NCBI GenBank assembly: GCA_963712765.1 | Contig: CAVQIX010000007.1 | Coordinates: 1-64,000, forward strand | Origin: CAXMST01 sp963712765 | GTDB lineage: Bacteria > Actinomycetota > Thermoleophilia > Solirubrobacterales > 70-9 | DNA: 64,000 bases | Direction of reading: 5' to 3' | Shown here: piece after piece, positions 1 through 7,394 of the stretch | Layout of the letters: every line of letters starts with the position of its first letter | Position numbering within the stretch: the first letter of the stretch is position 1 | The notes under the pieces: generated by a model | Told to the model about the DNA's origin: nothing | The model's database searches: none | Seen by the model: the letters and a program-made list of their open reading frames with translations, nothing else | Program-made: the position numbers and the translations under genes

Positions 1-193
1 GGACACCGGCCAGCGTCGCGTATCCCAGAGAGGTCGGCACCATTAGCGCCCACACCGACAGCCCAGCGATCACGTCCTTCTTCAGCCATGATCGCTGGTA
101 CTGCGGCAGCCAGACCAAGATCGGCAGGAACCGCTTGATCGAGCTCGTATGCTTCTTAGCCGGAGCGGAACCGCTCCCTTGGTCGTTTCTCAA
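1..193 (-). CDS. SulP-family anion transporter, N-terminal part (cut by window edge)
   Basis: The reverse strand of the first 193 bases translates to about 64 residues that read like the start of a SulP (sulfate permease) transporter. A hydrophilic Gly/Ser/Lys leader is followed by FLPILVWLPQYQRSWLKKD and then the first membrane helix with VPTSLGYATLAGV, the usual SulP entry motif. The protein would move sulfate, bicarbonate or another anion across the inner membrane. The rest lies outside the window. The start is taken as the TTG at 193 because an in-frame stop lies a little further upstream and no ATG or GTG was found. Family assignment is good; the start is uncertain. Confidence 0.7.
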   Translation of the reverse strand, partial: MRNDQGSGSAPAKKHTSSIKRFLPILVWLPQYQRSWLKKDVIAGLSVWALMVPTSLGYATLAGV

Positions 194-202
194 GAAGCCA
201 CC

Positions 203-228
203 GATCCCCCGCAGGAATCGGGGGGGTC
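203..228 (-). terminator. Possible hairpin terminator after the DUF1269 gene
   Basis: An inverted repeat of about 8 bp (GATCCCCC against GGGGGGTC, one G-U pair) with a 9-10 base loop lies just beyond the stop codon of the minus-strand DUF1269 gene and before the SulP start. Only a weak T-rich stretch follows, so a rho-independent role is tentative. Confidence 0.35.
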
Positions 229-231
229 AGC

Positions 232-735
232 CTAGCTTGCCTCGCCGGCTGACTCGATCTCCTTCTGCAGGTCATCGGCGTCGGCCTCGAGCTGCTTCTC
301 GACCGCCTTGTTGGCGCGGGTGATCGCCTTCTCGATCTGCTCCTCGACCTTCGACTCACCGATCACGATGATCCCGGCCTGGCCGGCATCGAGGGTCTCG
401 CCGAGGTCCTTGAGGTCGCCCCGGGACATGCCCTTCCAGAGATGGCCGGTGACGCCGCCGGCGACTCCGCCGACCGCGGCGGCGCCGAGAAGCGAGGGCG
501 GGAACAGGAGCCCGACGACGGCGCCAACGCCGATCCCGGTCCAGGCACCATGCTGGGTCGGCTTTTCGACCTTGTGGACGTGGACCTTACCGTCGGCACC
601 CTTCTCGATCACGGCGGCGTCGAATGTGCCGATCGCGCCGGCGGCGTGCAGCTCGAGAACGCCCTCGAAGTCGGCCTCCGCGTCGGCGATCGTCTCGTAG
701 GCGGCGGCATAGAGGAAGACGGGTCTGTCGGACAT
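232..735 (-). CDS. DUF1269 family protein
   Basis: This 167-residue protein begins MSDRPVFLYAAAYE. It matches the DUF1269 pattern: an alpha/beta N-terminal half (about residues 1-55) built like a ferredoxin-fold sensor domain, a central Gly/Ala-rich hydrophobic hairpin (about 60-95, with GIGVGAVVGLLFPPSLLG), and a charged C-terminal helix. Members are thought to sit at the membrane; their biochemical role is unknown. ATG 735 is chosen because AAGGGA stands six bases before it, although the frame stays open eight codons further. The TetR gene is divergent and a palindrome at its start could control both. The family call is firm; no function is claimed. Confidence 0.8.
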   Translation of the reverse strand: MSDRPVFLYAAAYETIADAEADFEGVLELHAAGAIGTFDAAVIEKGADGKVHVHKVEKPTQHGAWTGIGVGAVVGLLFPPSLLGAAAVGGVAGGVTGHLWKGMSRGDLKDLGETLDAGQAGIIVIGESKVEEQIEKAITRANKAVEKQLEADADDLQKEIESAGEAS

Positions 736-793
736 AGGGATTCCCTTCGTTTGATGCATCTATTGCTAGTACGGTGGACTCTCTTGAGGATAC

Positions 794-812
794 TATCCAC
801 ACCGTGTCGATA
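794..812. promoter_or_regulatory. Probable TetR operator, site 1
   Basis: The 19-base sequence TATCCACACCGTGTCGATA is a near-perfect palindrome: eight of nine base pairs match around a central C. It overlaps the likely GTG start of the TetR gene and the possible -10 TACTAT at 791-796. A related copy follows the same gene at 1430-1448. Position and repetition point to autoregulation. Confidence 0.6.
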
Positions 813-1421
813 AGCGCGAAACGCATCCGTCGCCGACCTGAAGTCGCCGAAGCGGAGATCCTTGACGCCGCCGGCCAGATGCTCGCCGACAGCGACTTTC
901 GCTCCTTGACCGTCGCTGCCGTCATGGAACTCACGGGGATGCAGCGGTCGGCCTTTTACAACTACTTCGACAGCCGCAGCGATCTGGTGATGCGTCTCCT
1001 CGGGCGCATCGAGAACGAGATGATGGAGAAGACGAGCCCCTGGCTCGCGAACGAGGCAGGCGGCCCGGCGAAGCTCGTGGAAGGGCTCTATGGAGGGATC
1101 GACGTCTATGCGCGACACGGGCATGTGTTGCGAGCTGCACACGCGGCGTCGTTCCATGACGAGGCAGTGGAGCACTACTACCGGAATACGTTCCTTCAGG
1201 ACTTCATGGACGCCGTTGAATCGCGTATTCGAGCCGAAAATCGCGCAGGCAGGGCTTCCGTGCCGGATCCGCCGGAGGTCGCTCGGGCGCTTGTGCTGAT
1301 GAACGCCACCGTGCTGGCAGAGCGGCTCGCTCGGCCGACTGAAGACCGACCGGAATCCGTCAGCAAGACGATCTGCCAAATGTGGCTACGAGTCATCTAT
1401 GGGCCCGACATCCAGAGCTGA
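804..1421 (+). CDS. TetR/AcrR family transcriptional regulator
   Basis: A 205-residue one-component repressor. Residues about 10-65 form the TetR helix-turn-helix, including ILDAAGQML, the recognition stretch LTVAAVMELTGMQRSAFYNYF and the following DSRSDLVMRLL helix. The C-terminal two thirds is an all-helical ligand and dimer domain whose ligand cannot be read from sequence. The frame is open from GTG 774, but GTG 804 gives a normal TetR N-terminus and sits seven bases after a -10-like TACTAT, consistent with a leaderless mRNA. Matching palindromes lie at the start and just after the stop. The likely targets are itself and the divergent DUF1269 gene. Confidence 0.85.
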   Translation: MSISAKRIRRRPEVAEAEILDAAGQMLADSDFRSLTVAAVMELTGMQRSAFYNYFDSRSDLVMRLLGRIENEMMEKTSPWLANEAGGPAKLVEGLYGGIDVYARHGHVLRAAHAASFHDEAVEHYYRNTFLQDFMDAVESRIRAENRAGRASVPDPPEVARALVLMNATVLAERLARPTEDRPESVSKTICQMWLRVIYGPDIQS

Positions 1422-1429
1422 GCCATCGC

Positions 1430-1448
1430 TATCGACACCGTGTTGCTA
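1430..1448. promoter_or_regulatory. Probable TetR operator, site 2
   Basis: TATCGACACCGTGTTGCTA starts nine bases after the TetR stop codon. It matches site 1 (794-812) at 16 of 19 positions and keeps the invariant ACAC-n-GTGT core; seven of nine dyad pairs hold. It could be a second binding site for the same regulator, upstream of the TMEM175-like gene. Confidence 0.5.
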
Positions 1449-1450
1449 GC

Positions 1451-1475
1451 GAGCCTGTGACCTTCGGTGTCGTAG
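1451..1475 (-). repeat. tRNA-Arg fragment (attachment-site-like direct repeat)
   Basis: These 25 bases match 2551-2575, inside the intact tRNA-Arg gene, at 23 positions and in the same orientation. The matching part runs from the T arm to the anticodon loop. Similarity stops abruptly on both sides. It looks like a relic left by integration into, or duplication of, the tRNA 3' half. The 1.1 kb between the copies holds the TMEM175-like gene. Confidence 0.55.
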
Positions 1476-1652
1476 TTCCGCAAGATCGCGGCGCTGCGGC
1501 TTTCTCGGGTTCTCCTCGGTCCGCTTCGCTCCGCTGATCCGTGCCTGCTTCTCCGGTGCTGAGCCGCGAAGGCTCAGGCGACGAGAGGACGTCGATCCGC
1601 TGACTTCGCAGGTTCACGGAGCTCGACGACTTCTGGCTTAGGCAGGAGCCTG

Positions 1653-2309
1653 GTGCGAGAGGCAGAAGCACCGAGCATGTCCAATCGCTGGAGCACGGGT
1701 CGGATCGAGGCGTTCAGCGATGGCGTGATCGCGATCGCGATCACACTGCTCGTCCTCGAGATCGGCGTTCCCGAGGTGGACTTCGAGGATCTCTGGCAGG
1801 GGATCGCCGATCAGTGGCCCTCCTACCTTGCCTACGTGACAAGCTTTCTGACGATCGGCGGGATCTGGATGATCCACCACGGGGTCTTCCGCCGTCTCGC
1901 GCAGGCCGACGGAGTTGTGATGCGGCTGAATCTGCTCCTTCTGATGCTGGTCGCCTTCCTGCCGTTTCCGACGAAGCTGCTCGCCGAAGCGATCGACAGC
2001 GACAGCTCCGAGCGGGTAGCCGTGGTCTTCTACGGCTTGGTCCTTTTCTCGATCTCGGTGCTTCTGTCCGCGCTCTGGCGCTACATCGCCGCCCACCGCG
2101 ATCTGCTCGAAGCCGAGATCTCCGACGACGAGGTCTCCTCGATCACCGAGCGGATCGCTCCGAACGTCGCCTTCTACGTCGTGATCATCCTGCTTGCGCT
2201 CCTCACTCCTCAGCTCGCCGCCTTCGGCTATCTGCTCGTCGCGGTGATCGCCGTCTTTCGCGCTCAGGGCGACTCGGCTCCGCCCGGAGCACCGGCCAAT
2301 TCGGCATAG
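1653..2309 (+). CDS. TMEM175 family (DUF1211) ion channel-like membrane protein
   Basis: A 218-residue integral membrane protein with about six hydrophobic helices. The first carries RIEAFSDGVIAIAITLLVLE, the signature (R-x3-FSDG) of bacterial TMEM175 proteins, which form leaky potassium-selective channels as tetramers. A short cytosolic link (ISDDEVSSITERI) precedes the last two helices. GTG 1653 is preferred for its GGCAGGAG ribosome site five bases upstream; ATG 1677 is the alternative and lies closer to the motif. The gene sits between a tRNA-Arg fragment and the intact tRNA-Arg, so it may be acquired DNA. The 230 bases before it hold only the palindrome and the tRNA relic. Confidence 0.82.
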   Translation: MREAEAPSMSNRWSTGRIEAFSDGVIAIAITLLVLEIGVPEVDFEDLWQGIADQWPSYLAYVTSFLTIGGIWMIHHGVFRRLAQADGVVMRLNLLLLMLVAFLPFPTKLLAEAIDSDSSERVAVVFYGLVLFSISVLLSALWRYIAAHRDLLEAEISDDEVSSITERIAPNVAFYVVIILLALLTPQLAAFGYLLVAVIAVFRAQGDSAPPGAPANSA

Positions 2310-2533
2310 CGGATCGTCCGGCGTCGAACGCCTGGGCCAGGGTTTCATCGGCCTCGGCAGCGGCGGGAACCGGTCTGTCCTTAGAGCCGCGAGGGTCGGG
2401 CGCACGCCCAGTTCCTTCGCCGGGGATCGAGACCCCTACCTACGGCTCCCGTAGGCGCGACGTAGGCGCGCTTCCGAGCGACCTCGCCACCTGGAGGCGC
2501 GGAAAGCCTGAGGTTTACCAGGGCTTTCTGGAA

Positions 2534-2607
2534 CGCGCCCGACAGGATTCGAACCTGTGACCTTCGGTTTCGTAGACCGACGCTCTATCCGGCTGAGCTA
2601 CGGGCGC
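2534..2607 (-). tRNA. tRNA-Arg (ACG)
   Basis: Reading the reverse strand gives a full cloverleaf. The acceptor stem GCGCCCG (2607-2601) pairs with CGGGCGC (2541-2535), the D arm has AGCTCAGCCGG, the anticodon loop is CTACGAA with anticodon ACG, and the T arm has GGTTCGAATCC. No CCA is encoded. Inosine at position 34 would let it read CGU, CGC and CGA. The 220 bases between the TMEM175-like gene and this tRNA show no convincing gene. Confidence 0.95.
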
Positions 2608-2671
2608 GGGTGGCGGCGCATTGTAGAGGCGGGGATACCAGGCGACGGCAAGCGGGCTCGCAGCCGACCGA

Positions 2672-3046
2672 TCAAGTGCTCAGCGTCGCCTGCGCGGTGC
2701 CCCCGGCGGGGTCGTCGCGGTCGCTGATCGTCGCGGTCAGCTCGGTCGCCGACCAGCGGACCCTGACATCCAGGTGGCGGGCGTCGGCGAGCGGCGAGCG
2801 GTCGAGCCGCAGGACCCGCACCGGCTCGTCCGTCGCGCCCGTGCGGACGAATCGAAGGCTGTCGTCGGTGTCGAGCTCGAGCGAGCAGAGGACCGCGTCG
2901 TACGGCGTCTCCATCAGGGAGGTGCGGATTGGCGGCGGGGCCTTCGCGTGTCGCTCGGCGAGCGTGACCCGGAACGAAACCGATCCGCTTGGCGCCTGCA
3001 GCGCCGCCGCGACATCCGGCGGGAACCTCGGAGTACCGATTGACAA
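2672..3046 (-). CDS. Hypothetical protein
   Basis: A 124-residue reading frame with the strong GC-ending codon pattern of real genes here, divergent from the P450 gene. It has alternating charged and beta-type stretches (VSFRVTLAERHAK, VLCSLELDTDDSLRFV, HLDVRVRWSATELTATI) but no signal peptide, membrane helix or family motif I recognise. It may be a small beta-rich soluble protein. The ATG start has no clear ribosome site. An overlapping plus-strand frame exists, but its composition looks like a shadow. Confidence 0.5.
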   Translation of the reverse strand: MSIGTPRFPPDVAAALQAPSGSVSFRVTLAERHAKAPPPIRTSLMETPYDAVLCSLELDTDDSLRFVRTGATDEPVRVLRLDRSPLADARHLDVRVRWSATELTATISDRDDPAGGTAQATLST

Positions 3047-3156
3047 ACCGGAGACAGAATACGCCGGCCTCCGGTGGCAGCCGCCGTCGGACCCCGCCCT
3101 GGCCAGCCAGCCAGTACCCTCCCGGTAGCCAGCAAGATCGCACCCCGGGAGCAGTA

Positions 3157-4407
3157 ATGGACAAGGCCGCTGACGTAAGCGAAGTACCGCTCGACGAGCT
3201 CGACGTCTCCGACTCCGAGCACTGGGAGGACGGGCCGCCGCAGGAGATCTTCAAGCGGCTGCGCTCCGAGTGCCCGGTGCACTGGAGCGAGATGAACGAG
3301 TACCCCGAGGAGGCCGGCTACTGGGGCCTGCACAAGGCCGAGCACGTGCGCGACGTGAGCCTCGACTGGGAGACCTACTCCTCCGAGATCGGCGGCTGCG
3401 TCGGGCTCACGCACGGGATCCCGCTGCCGCTGATGCAGTCGATGTTCATCGGCATGGACCCGCCCAAGCACGACCGGATCAAGCGTCTCTTCCAGCGCGG
3501 CTTCACGCCGAAGCGGATCGCCGAGCACGAGGACGAGATCCGCGCGATCGCGACCCGGACGCTCGACCGGCTATCCGCAGGCGGGGCCTGCGACCTGGTC
3601 ACCGACGTCGCCCAGCCCGTCGTCTCCCGGGTGATCGGCAGCTTCATGGGGATTCCGGAGAGCGACGACGAGGACTGGGCGGCCCTGATGAACACCACCC
3701 TCGCGGCGGGCGACCCCGAGTTCGGCTCCGGCGAGATTCACGAGGTCGCGGGGGCGGCCCTGCAGGAGGTCGCCCAGCGCTGCATGACGATGGTCGCCGA
3801 GCGGCGCGAGAACCCGACCGACGACCTGACCAGCGTCCTCGTCCACGCCGAGATCGAGGGTGAGCGGCTCAGCGACGACGAGATCGTGATGGGCTTCTTC
3901 CTCCTCGTCGCCGCCGGCAACGACTCGACCAAGGCCACCTACACCTCCGGGATGCGGGCGCTGATAGAGCATCCGGAGCAGATGCGGATGCTGGTCGAGG
4001 ACCCGTCGCTGATCCCAGGAGCCGTCGAGGAATGCCTGCGGATGTTCCCGGCGTTCGCCCACTTCCGCCGCACGACGACGCGCGAGACCGAGATCGGCGG
4101 CCAGCCGATCGCCGCGGGCGAGAAGGTGCTGATGTGGTACGTCTCCTCGAACCGCGACGAGGACGTCTACGACGAGCCGGATCGATTCGACGTGCTCCGC
4201 AACCCTGAGCATCAGGCGTTCGGAGCAGGCGGACGACACTACTGCCTGGGCACGGCGCTGGCCCGGCTCGAGCTGCGGATCCTGTTCGAGGAGACGTTGA
4301 AGCGATACCCGGAGATGGAGCCGGCGGGCGATCCGCAGCACGTCGTCTCCCCCTTCGTCAATCAGCTCCGGACCCTGCCCGTCCGTCTCGGGAGCTCCGC
4401 CAGCTAG
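3157..4407 (+). CDS. Cytochrome P450
   Basis: A 416-residue soluble bacterial P450 monooxygenase. The oxygen-activating I-helix reads VAAGNDSTK, the K-helix ExxR is in EECLRMF, and the heme-thiolate loop is FGAGGRHYCLG with the cysteine ligand. Length and the N-terminal layout (EIFKRLRSECPVHWSE) fit the class that takes electrons from ferredoxin. No ferredoxin or reductase gene is adjacent, so redox partners must come from elsewhere. ATG 3157 is chosen because GGGAG lies six bases upstream; the open frame extends further without coding character. Substrate is unknown; lipid or steroid oxidation is common in this group, and an acyltransferase gene lies close downstream. Confidence 0.93.
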   Translation: MDKAADVSEVPLDELDVSDSEHWEDGPPQEIFKRLRSECPVHWSEMNEYPEEAGYWGLHKAEHVRDVSLDWETYSSEIGGCVGLTHGIPLPLMQSMFIGMDPPKHDRIKRLFQRGFTPKRIAEHEDEIRAIATRTLDRLSAGGACDLVTDVAQPVVSRVIGSFMGIPESDDEDWAALMNTTLAAGDPEFGSGEIHEVAGAALQEVAQRCMTMVAERRENPTDDLTSVLVHAEIEGERLSDDEIVMGFFLLVAAGNDSTKATYTSGMRALIEHPEQMRMLVEDPSLIPGAVEECLRMFPAFAHFRRTTTRETEIGGQPIAAGEKVLMWYVSSNRDEDVYDEPDRFDVLRNPEHQAFGAGGRHYCLGTALARLELRILFEETLKRYPEMEPAGDPQHVVSPFVNQLRTLPVRLGSSAS

Positions 4408-4495
4408 GAACGCCGCTCGGGCTCGGCTGGAAGGCGCGCCGATAGGCTCCCCCGGGGCCGGGGGCGGATCTGCGGCCCGACGAAAGGATCGACCA

Positions 4496-4768
4496 ATCGG
4501 CTTCTTCTCACGTCTCCGCGGACCCGGCCGGGCCGGCGAACTGCATGTTGGCGATCCCCGCTTCGACTCCTGGGAGGTGGTGCGCGATTTCGAGGACATC
4601 GAGTCGGCGCGATCGTGGCGCCAGCACCTCGACAGCATCGGGATCGAGGCCGCGATCACGAGCGACTACCCGCTCGACGGGTTCGGGCGCGGCGACATCT
4701 CCCTGGTCGTCCCTCCACAGAGCTGGAGCGACGCCGAGGAGTTCCTCTCCAACCTCGACCTCGACTGA
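4496..4768 (+). CDS. Small DUF2007-like protein with a possible ATC start
   Basis: The frame holds about 90 residues ending SDAEEFLSNLDLD. The C-terminal 60 residues (VVRDFEDIESARSWRQHL, then a beta strand and LVVP) resemble DUF2007-type small domains with a beta-alpha-beta plan. No ATG, GTG or TTG gives the natural N-terminus. Reading from ATC at 4496 gives GFFSRLRG after the first residue, a common bacterial opening, and AAAGGA stands eight bases before it. GTG 4577 is a conventional but shorter alternative. Function is unknown. A GC-rich hairpin-like sequence (4449-4464) lies upstream. Confidence 0.55.
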   Translation: MGFFSRLRGPGRAGELHVGDPRFDSWEVVRDFEDIESARSWRQHLDSIGIEAAITSDYPLDGFGRGDISLVVPPQSWSDAEEFLSNLDLD

Positions 4769-4828
4769 CGGGGATCGCTCCGTCCGAGCGGCTCAGCGCC
4801 GCCGCGGCGAGTAGGCTCGCCCCGATCC

Positions 4829-6235
4829 ATGGGCAGCACCGAGCCCCTCTCACCGGCCGACATCTCCTCGCTGCACGCCGAGCAGGGACCGATCCACGTC
4901 CACGTCGGAGGTACCGCGATCTTCGCCGGCGAGCCGCCCGGCTACGAGGAGCTGATCGCACACGTCGAGCAGCGGCTCAACCTGATCCCCCGCTTCCGCC
5001 AGCGCGTCCGTCACGTCCCGGGCAAGGTCGCCAGGCCGGTCTGGGAGGACGACCCCGACTTCGACCTGCGCCGCCATGTGCGCCACTCGGCGCTGCCGCG
5101 GCCGGGCTCTGAGGCGCAGTTGCGAGACCTGGTCGGCAGGATCATGTCCGAGCCGCTGGACCTGGACCGGCCCCTGTGGCAGATATACCTGATCGAGGGA
5201 CTGGAGGGCGGGCGCTTCGCGGCGGTATCGAAGACCCATCATGCCCTGGTCGACGGGGTCGCCGCCGTTGACGTCGGCGCCGTGATCCTCGATCCCGACC
5301 CCGAGGGCACCGATCTCGATCTCCCCTCCGGGCCTTGGCGGCCTGACAGCGCGAGCAGTGACGAGATGATCTGGAGCCGCGTGATCAAGGCCCGCGAGCG
5401 GGTGCTGGGTATCTCGCGCGAGGGCGCCAAGCGGGCAATGGCACCCGCCTCCGCGACGGTCGATGCGACCAAGACGGCCCGCGGCTTCCTCGAGCTCGCC
5501 CGCAATAGCGATCCGGTCCGCCCCACCTTCCTCAACGCCGAGATCGGTCGGGACCGCCGGATCGCCTTCGCCCGGACCGATCTCGAGCAGGCCAAGGAGG
5601 CCGGCCGGCGAGCCGGTGCGACCGTCAACGACGTAGTTCTCTCGGTCTCGACCGGCGCCCTGCGGCGCTACTTTGAGCATCGCGGCGAGAGGGTCCCGGA
5701 GGAGTTCGTCGCGCTGGTCCCGATGAGCATCCGCAAACCCGGCGAGGAGGGCGAACTGGGCAACCGGATGACCACCCTGCTGGTTCCACTGCCCCTCCGC
5801 GATTCCGATCCGGTCCGTCGTCTGACCCGGCTGGCGCAGACGACGGCGAAGCTGAAGAGCTCGGAGGGCGCCCGCGCGGCGTCGCTGATCATCGAGGCCT
5901 CCGGGTGGGTTCCTCCCACGGTCAACCGGGTGCTGGGGCAGATGGGCACGGCGCTCTCACCGGTCAACCGGATGATGCCGCAGCGGATGCCCTGGAATCT
6001 GGTCATCTCGAACGTCCCCGGGCCGCCAATGCCGGTCTACCTGCTCGGGCGCCGCCTCGAGGCGATCCACCCCTTCGTGGCGCTCTCACCGCAGCGGAGG
6101 GCGCTCTCGATCGGGGTGATCAGCTACGACGGCGCCCTGATCTTCGGGATGGTCGGCGACCGCGACCGCCTCTTCGACCTCGACCGCCTCGGCGAGCTGG
6201 TCGACGAGAGCATCGCCGAGCAGCTCGCGGCCTAG
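4829..6235 (+). CDS. WS/DGAT family acyltransferase (wax ester synthase / diacylglycerol acyltransferase)
   Basis: At 468 residues this is the normal length for bacterial WS/DGAT enzymes, which join acyl-CoA to fatty alcohols or diacylglycerol to make storage lipids. The catalytic motif is seen as SKTHHALVDGVAA (HHxxxDG, about residue 135). An N-terminal condensation-domain fold (LSPADISSLHAEQGPIHVHVG) and the conserved C-terminal N-x-P-G region (NLVISNVPGPPMPVYL) are present. ATG 4829 follows TAGGCT (4812-4817) by 11 bases. It converges on the L,D-transpeptidase gene; the two TAG stops share the palindrome CTAG. Substrate preference cannot be read from sequence. Confidence 0.9.
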   Translation: MGSTEPLSPADISSLHAEQGPIHVHVGGTAIFAGEPPGYEELIAHVEQRLNLIPRFRQRVRHVPGKVARPVWEDDPDFDLRRHVRHSALPRPGSEAQLRDLVGRIMSEPLDLDRPLWQIYLIEGLEGGRFAAVSKTHHALVDGVAAVDVGAVILDPDPEGTDLDLPSGPWRPDSASSDEMIWSRVIKARERVLGISREGAKRAMAPASATVDATKTARGFLELARNSDPVRPTFLNAEIGRDRRIAFARTDLEQAKEAGRRAGATVNDVVLSVSTGALRRYFEHRGERVPEEFVALVPMSIRKPGEEGELGNRMTTLLVPLPLRDSDPVRRLTRLAQTTAKLKSSEGARAASLIIEASGWVPPTVNRVLGQMGTALSPVNRMMPQRMPWNLVISNVPGPPMPVYLLGRRLEAIHPFVALSPQRRALSIGVISYDGALIFGMVGDRDRLFDLDRLGELVDESIAEQLAA

Positions 6236-7113
6236 GCCTTGATGAAGACCGGAGTCCCGAGCCGGATCCGGTCGACCACGGCCTGGGCGTCGGAGTTCGG
6301 GGCCCGCAGACAGCCCGTCGACGCTGCGGCGCCGACCGGTCCAGTGGTGCCATGGATCGCGATCCGGTCGCCGCCGATCCAGTCCTCCGGCAGTTCCGGC
6401 TGGTGTGCGGAGAGCGCGATCGCGCAGCAGCCGTAGACAGGGTGCAGGCCGCCGACTATCAGGTCGGTGACCGCGAAGCGGCCGGGCGGGGTTCTAGATC
6501 CGGCGGCGCCGACGGTCACCGGGAAACGACGCAGCACCTCCTCGCCGCGACGCAGCTCGACCTCGCGCCCCGACAGCGAGGCATGGAGTGAGAGCGGCGT
6601 CGTATAGAAGTTGAGCTCCGCTGGATCGGCCTCGATCCACAGACCGCGGTTGTCCTCGGCGATCGGCGTCGCCACCTCGAGCCAGCGGCCCTTGCGGTGG
6701 AGGACCGAGAAGGTCCGCCGCGATCCGAACTCGGTCCTGGGCCCGACCCGCTCGATCAGCTTGCCGCCGGGACGCTCGTAGACGCCGACCTTGCCTCCCC
6801 TGCGGACCGAGACGATCCGGTGGCCGCCGCCGCTCCAATATCGCCCCGGGCCGTCGGCCGCGAGGGCCGTGCGGCCGGCGGCGCCCGTCCGCGGCGGCCC
6901 CTCGGCCGCCTCGGCCGCAGCGGCGTCCTCCTGGAGCTCGTAGGTGGGAAAGGGAGCGCCTTGGGCCGACGACTCCGCGACCTGGTCTCCTCCGAGCATC
7001 GAGAGCAGCGAGGTGCCCGCGATCGCCGCCATTGCGATGACCACCAGCCCCGCGAACGCCACCCTGAAAGCCCGCGCCCCGGTCCCTTCGGTTTCGCTGC
7101 TGCGATTCGGCAA
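6232..7113 (-). CDS. L,D-transpeptidase (YkuD domain), membrane-anchored
   Basis: A 293-residue cell-wall enzyme. Residues about 15-45 form a signal anchor (AFAGLVVIAMAAIAGTSLL), followed by an Ala/Glu-rich linker. A variable or SH3-like region comes next, and the C-terminal YkuD domain carries IAIHGTTGP and ASTGCLRAPN, which hold the conserved His and catalytic Cys. Such enzymes make 3-3 peptidoglycan cross-links or attach proteins outside the membrane. The start used is TTG 7113; AAAGGA lies about 13 bases upstream, so the exact start is uncertain. It is convergent with the acyltransferase gene and close to tRNA-Ser. Confidence 0.88.
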   Translation of the reverse strand: MPNRSSETEGTGARAFRVAFAGLVVIAMAAIAGTSLLSMLGGDQVAESSAQGAPFPTYELQEDAAAAEAAEGPPRTGAAGRTALAADGPGRYWSGGGHRIVSVRRGGKVGVYERPGGKLIERVGPRTEFGSRRTFSVLHRKGRWLEVATPIAEDNRGLWIEADPAELNFYTTPLSLHASLSGREVELRRGEEVLRRFPVTVGAAGSRTPPGRFAVTDLIVGGLHPVYGCCAIALSAHQPELPEDWIGGDRIAIHGTTGPVGAAASTGCLRAPNSDAQAVVDRIRLGTPVFIKA

Positions 7114-7162
7114 GCGTGCTCGCGATCCTTTCGGTTGCCCGGATCATGACCCGGTCTTGCGA

Positions 7163-7251
7163 CGGAGAGGGAGGGATTCGAACCCTCGAGAGAGCTTGCG
7201 CCCCCTACTCGCTTAGCAGGCGAGTGCCTTCAGCCGCTCGGCCACCTCTCC
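7163..7251 (-). tRNA. tRNA-Ser (GCT)
   Basis: The reverse strand folds as a class II tRNA. GGAGAGG pairs with CCTCTCC at the acceptor, the anticodon loop is CTGCTAA with anticodon GCT, a long variable arm follows (GGGGGCGCAAGCTCTC), and the T arm has GGGTTCGAATCCC. CCA is not encoded. It reads AGC and AGU codons. Confidence 0.95.
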
Positions 7252-7394
7252 GGGCCTCCGGCCCGGCCCTGAGCGGACCGGGTGGAGCGGGGATCGATTC
7301 TAAGGGGACGCTCCGAGAGCGGCGTCCCCGGGCGCGCCCATCGCAGCGGGTGCACCGCGGGGGCTCGGTGGGCATCGGGTACGCTCGCGCCACG

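Noticed and set aside
1429..1671. 80-residue minus-strand frame between the TetR and TMEM175-like genes
   Set aside because: It spans the operator and tRNA relic, lacks a ribosome site, and has no recognisable motif.
4449..4464. GC-rich hairpin after the P450 gene as a terminator
   Set aside because: The stem is short with a very small loop and no T run follows, so termination cannot be supported.
6232..6235. Shared CTAG stops of convergent genes (also at 58,642-58,645) as a special signal
   Set aside because: CTAG is self-complementary, so two TAG stops meeting there is a simple packing outcome; no hairpin accompanies it.
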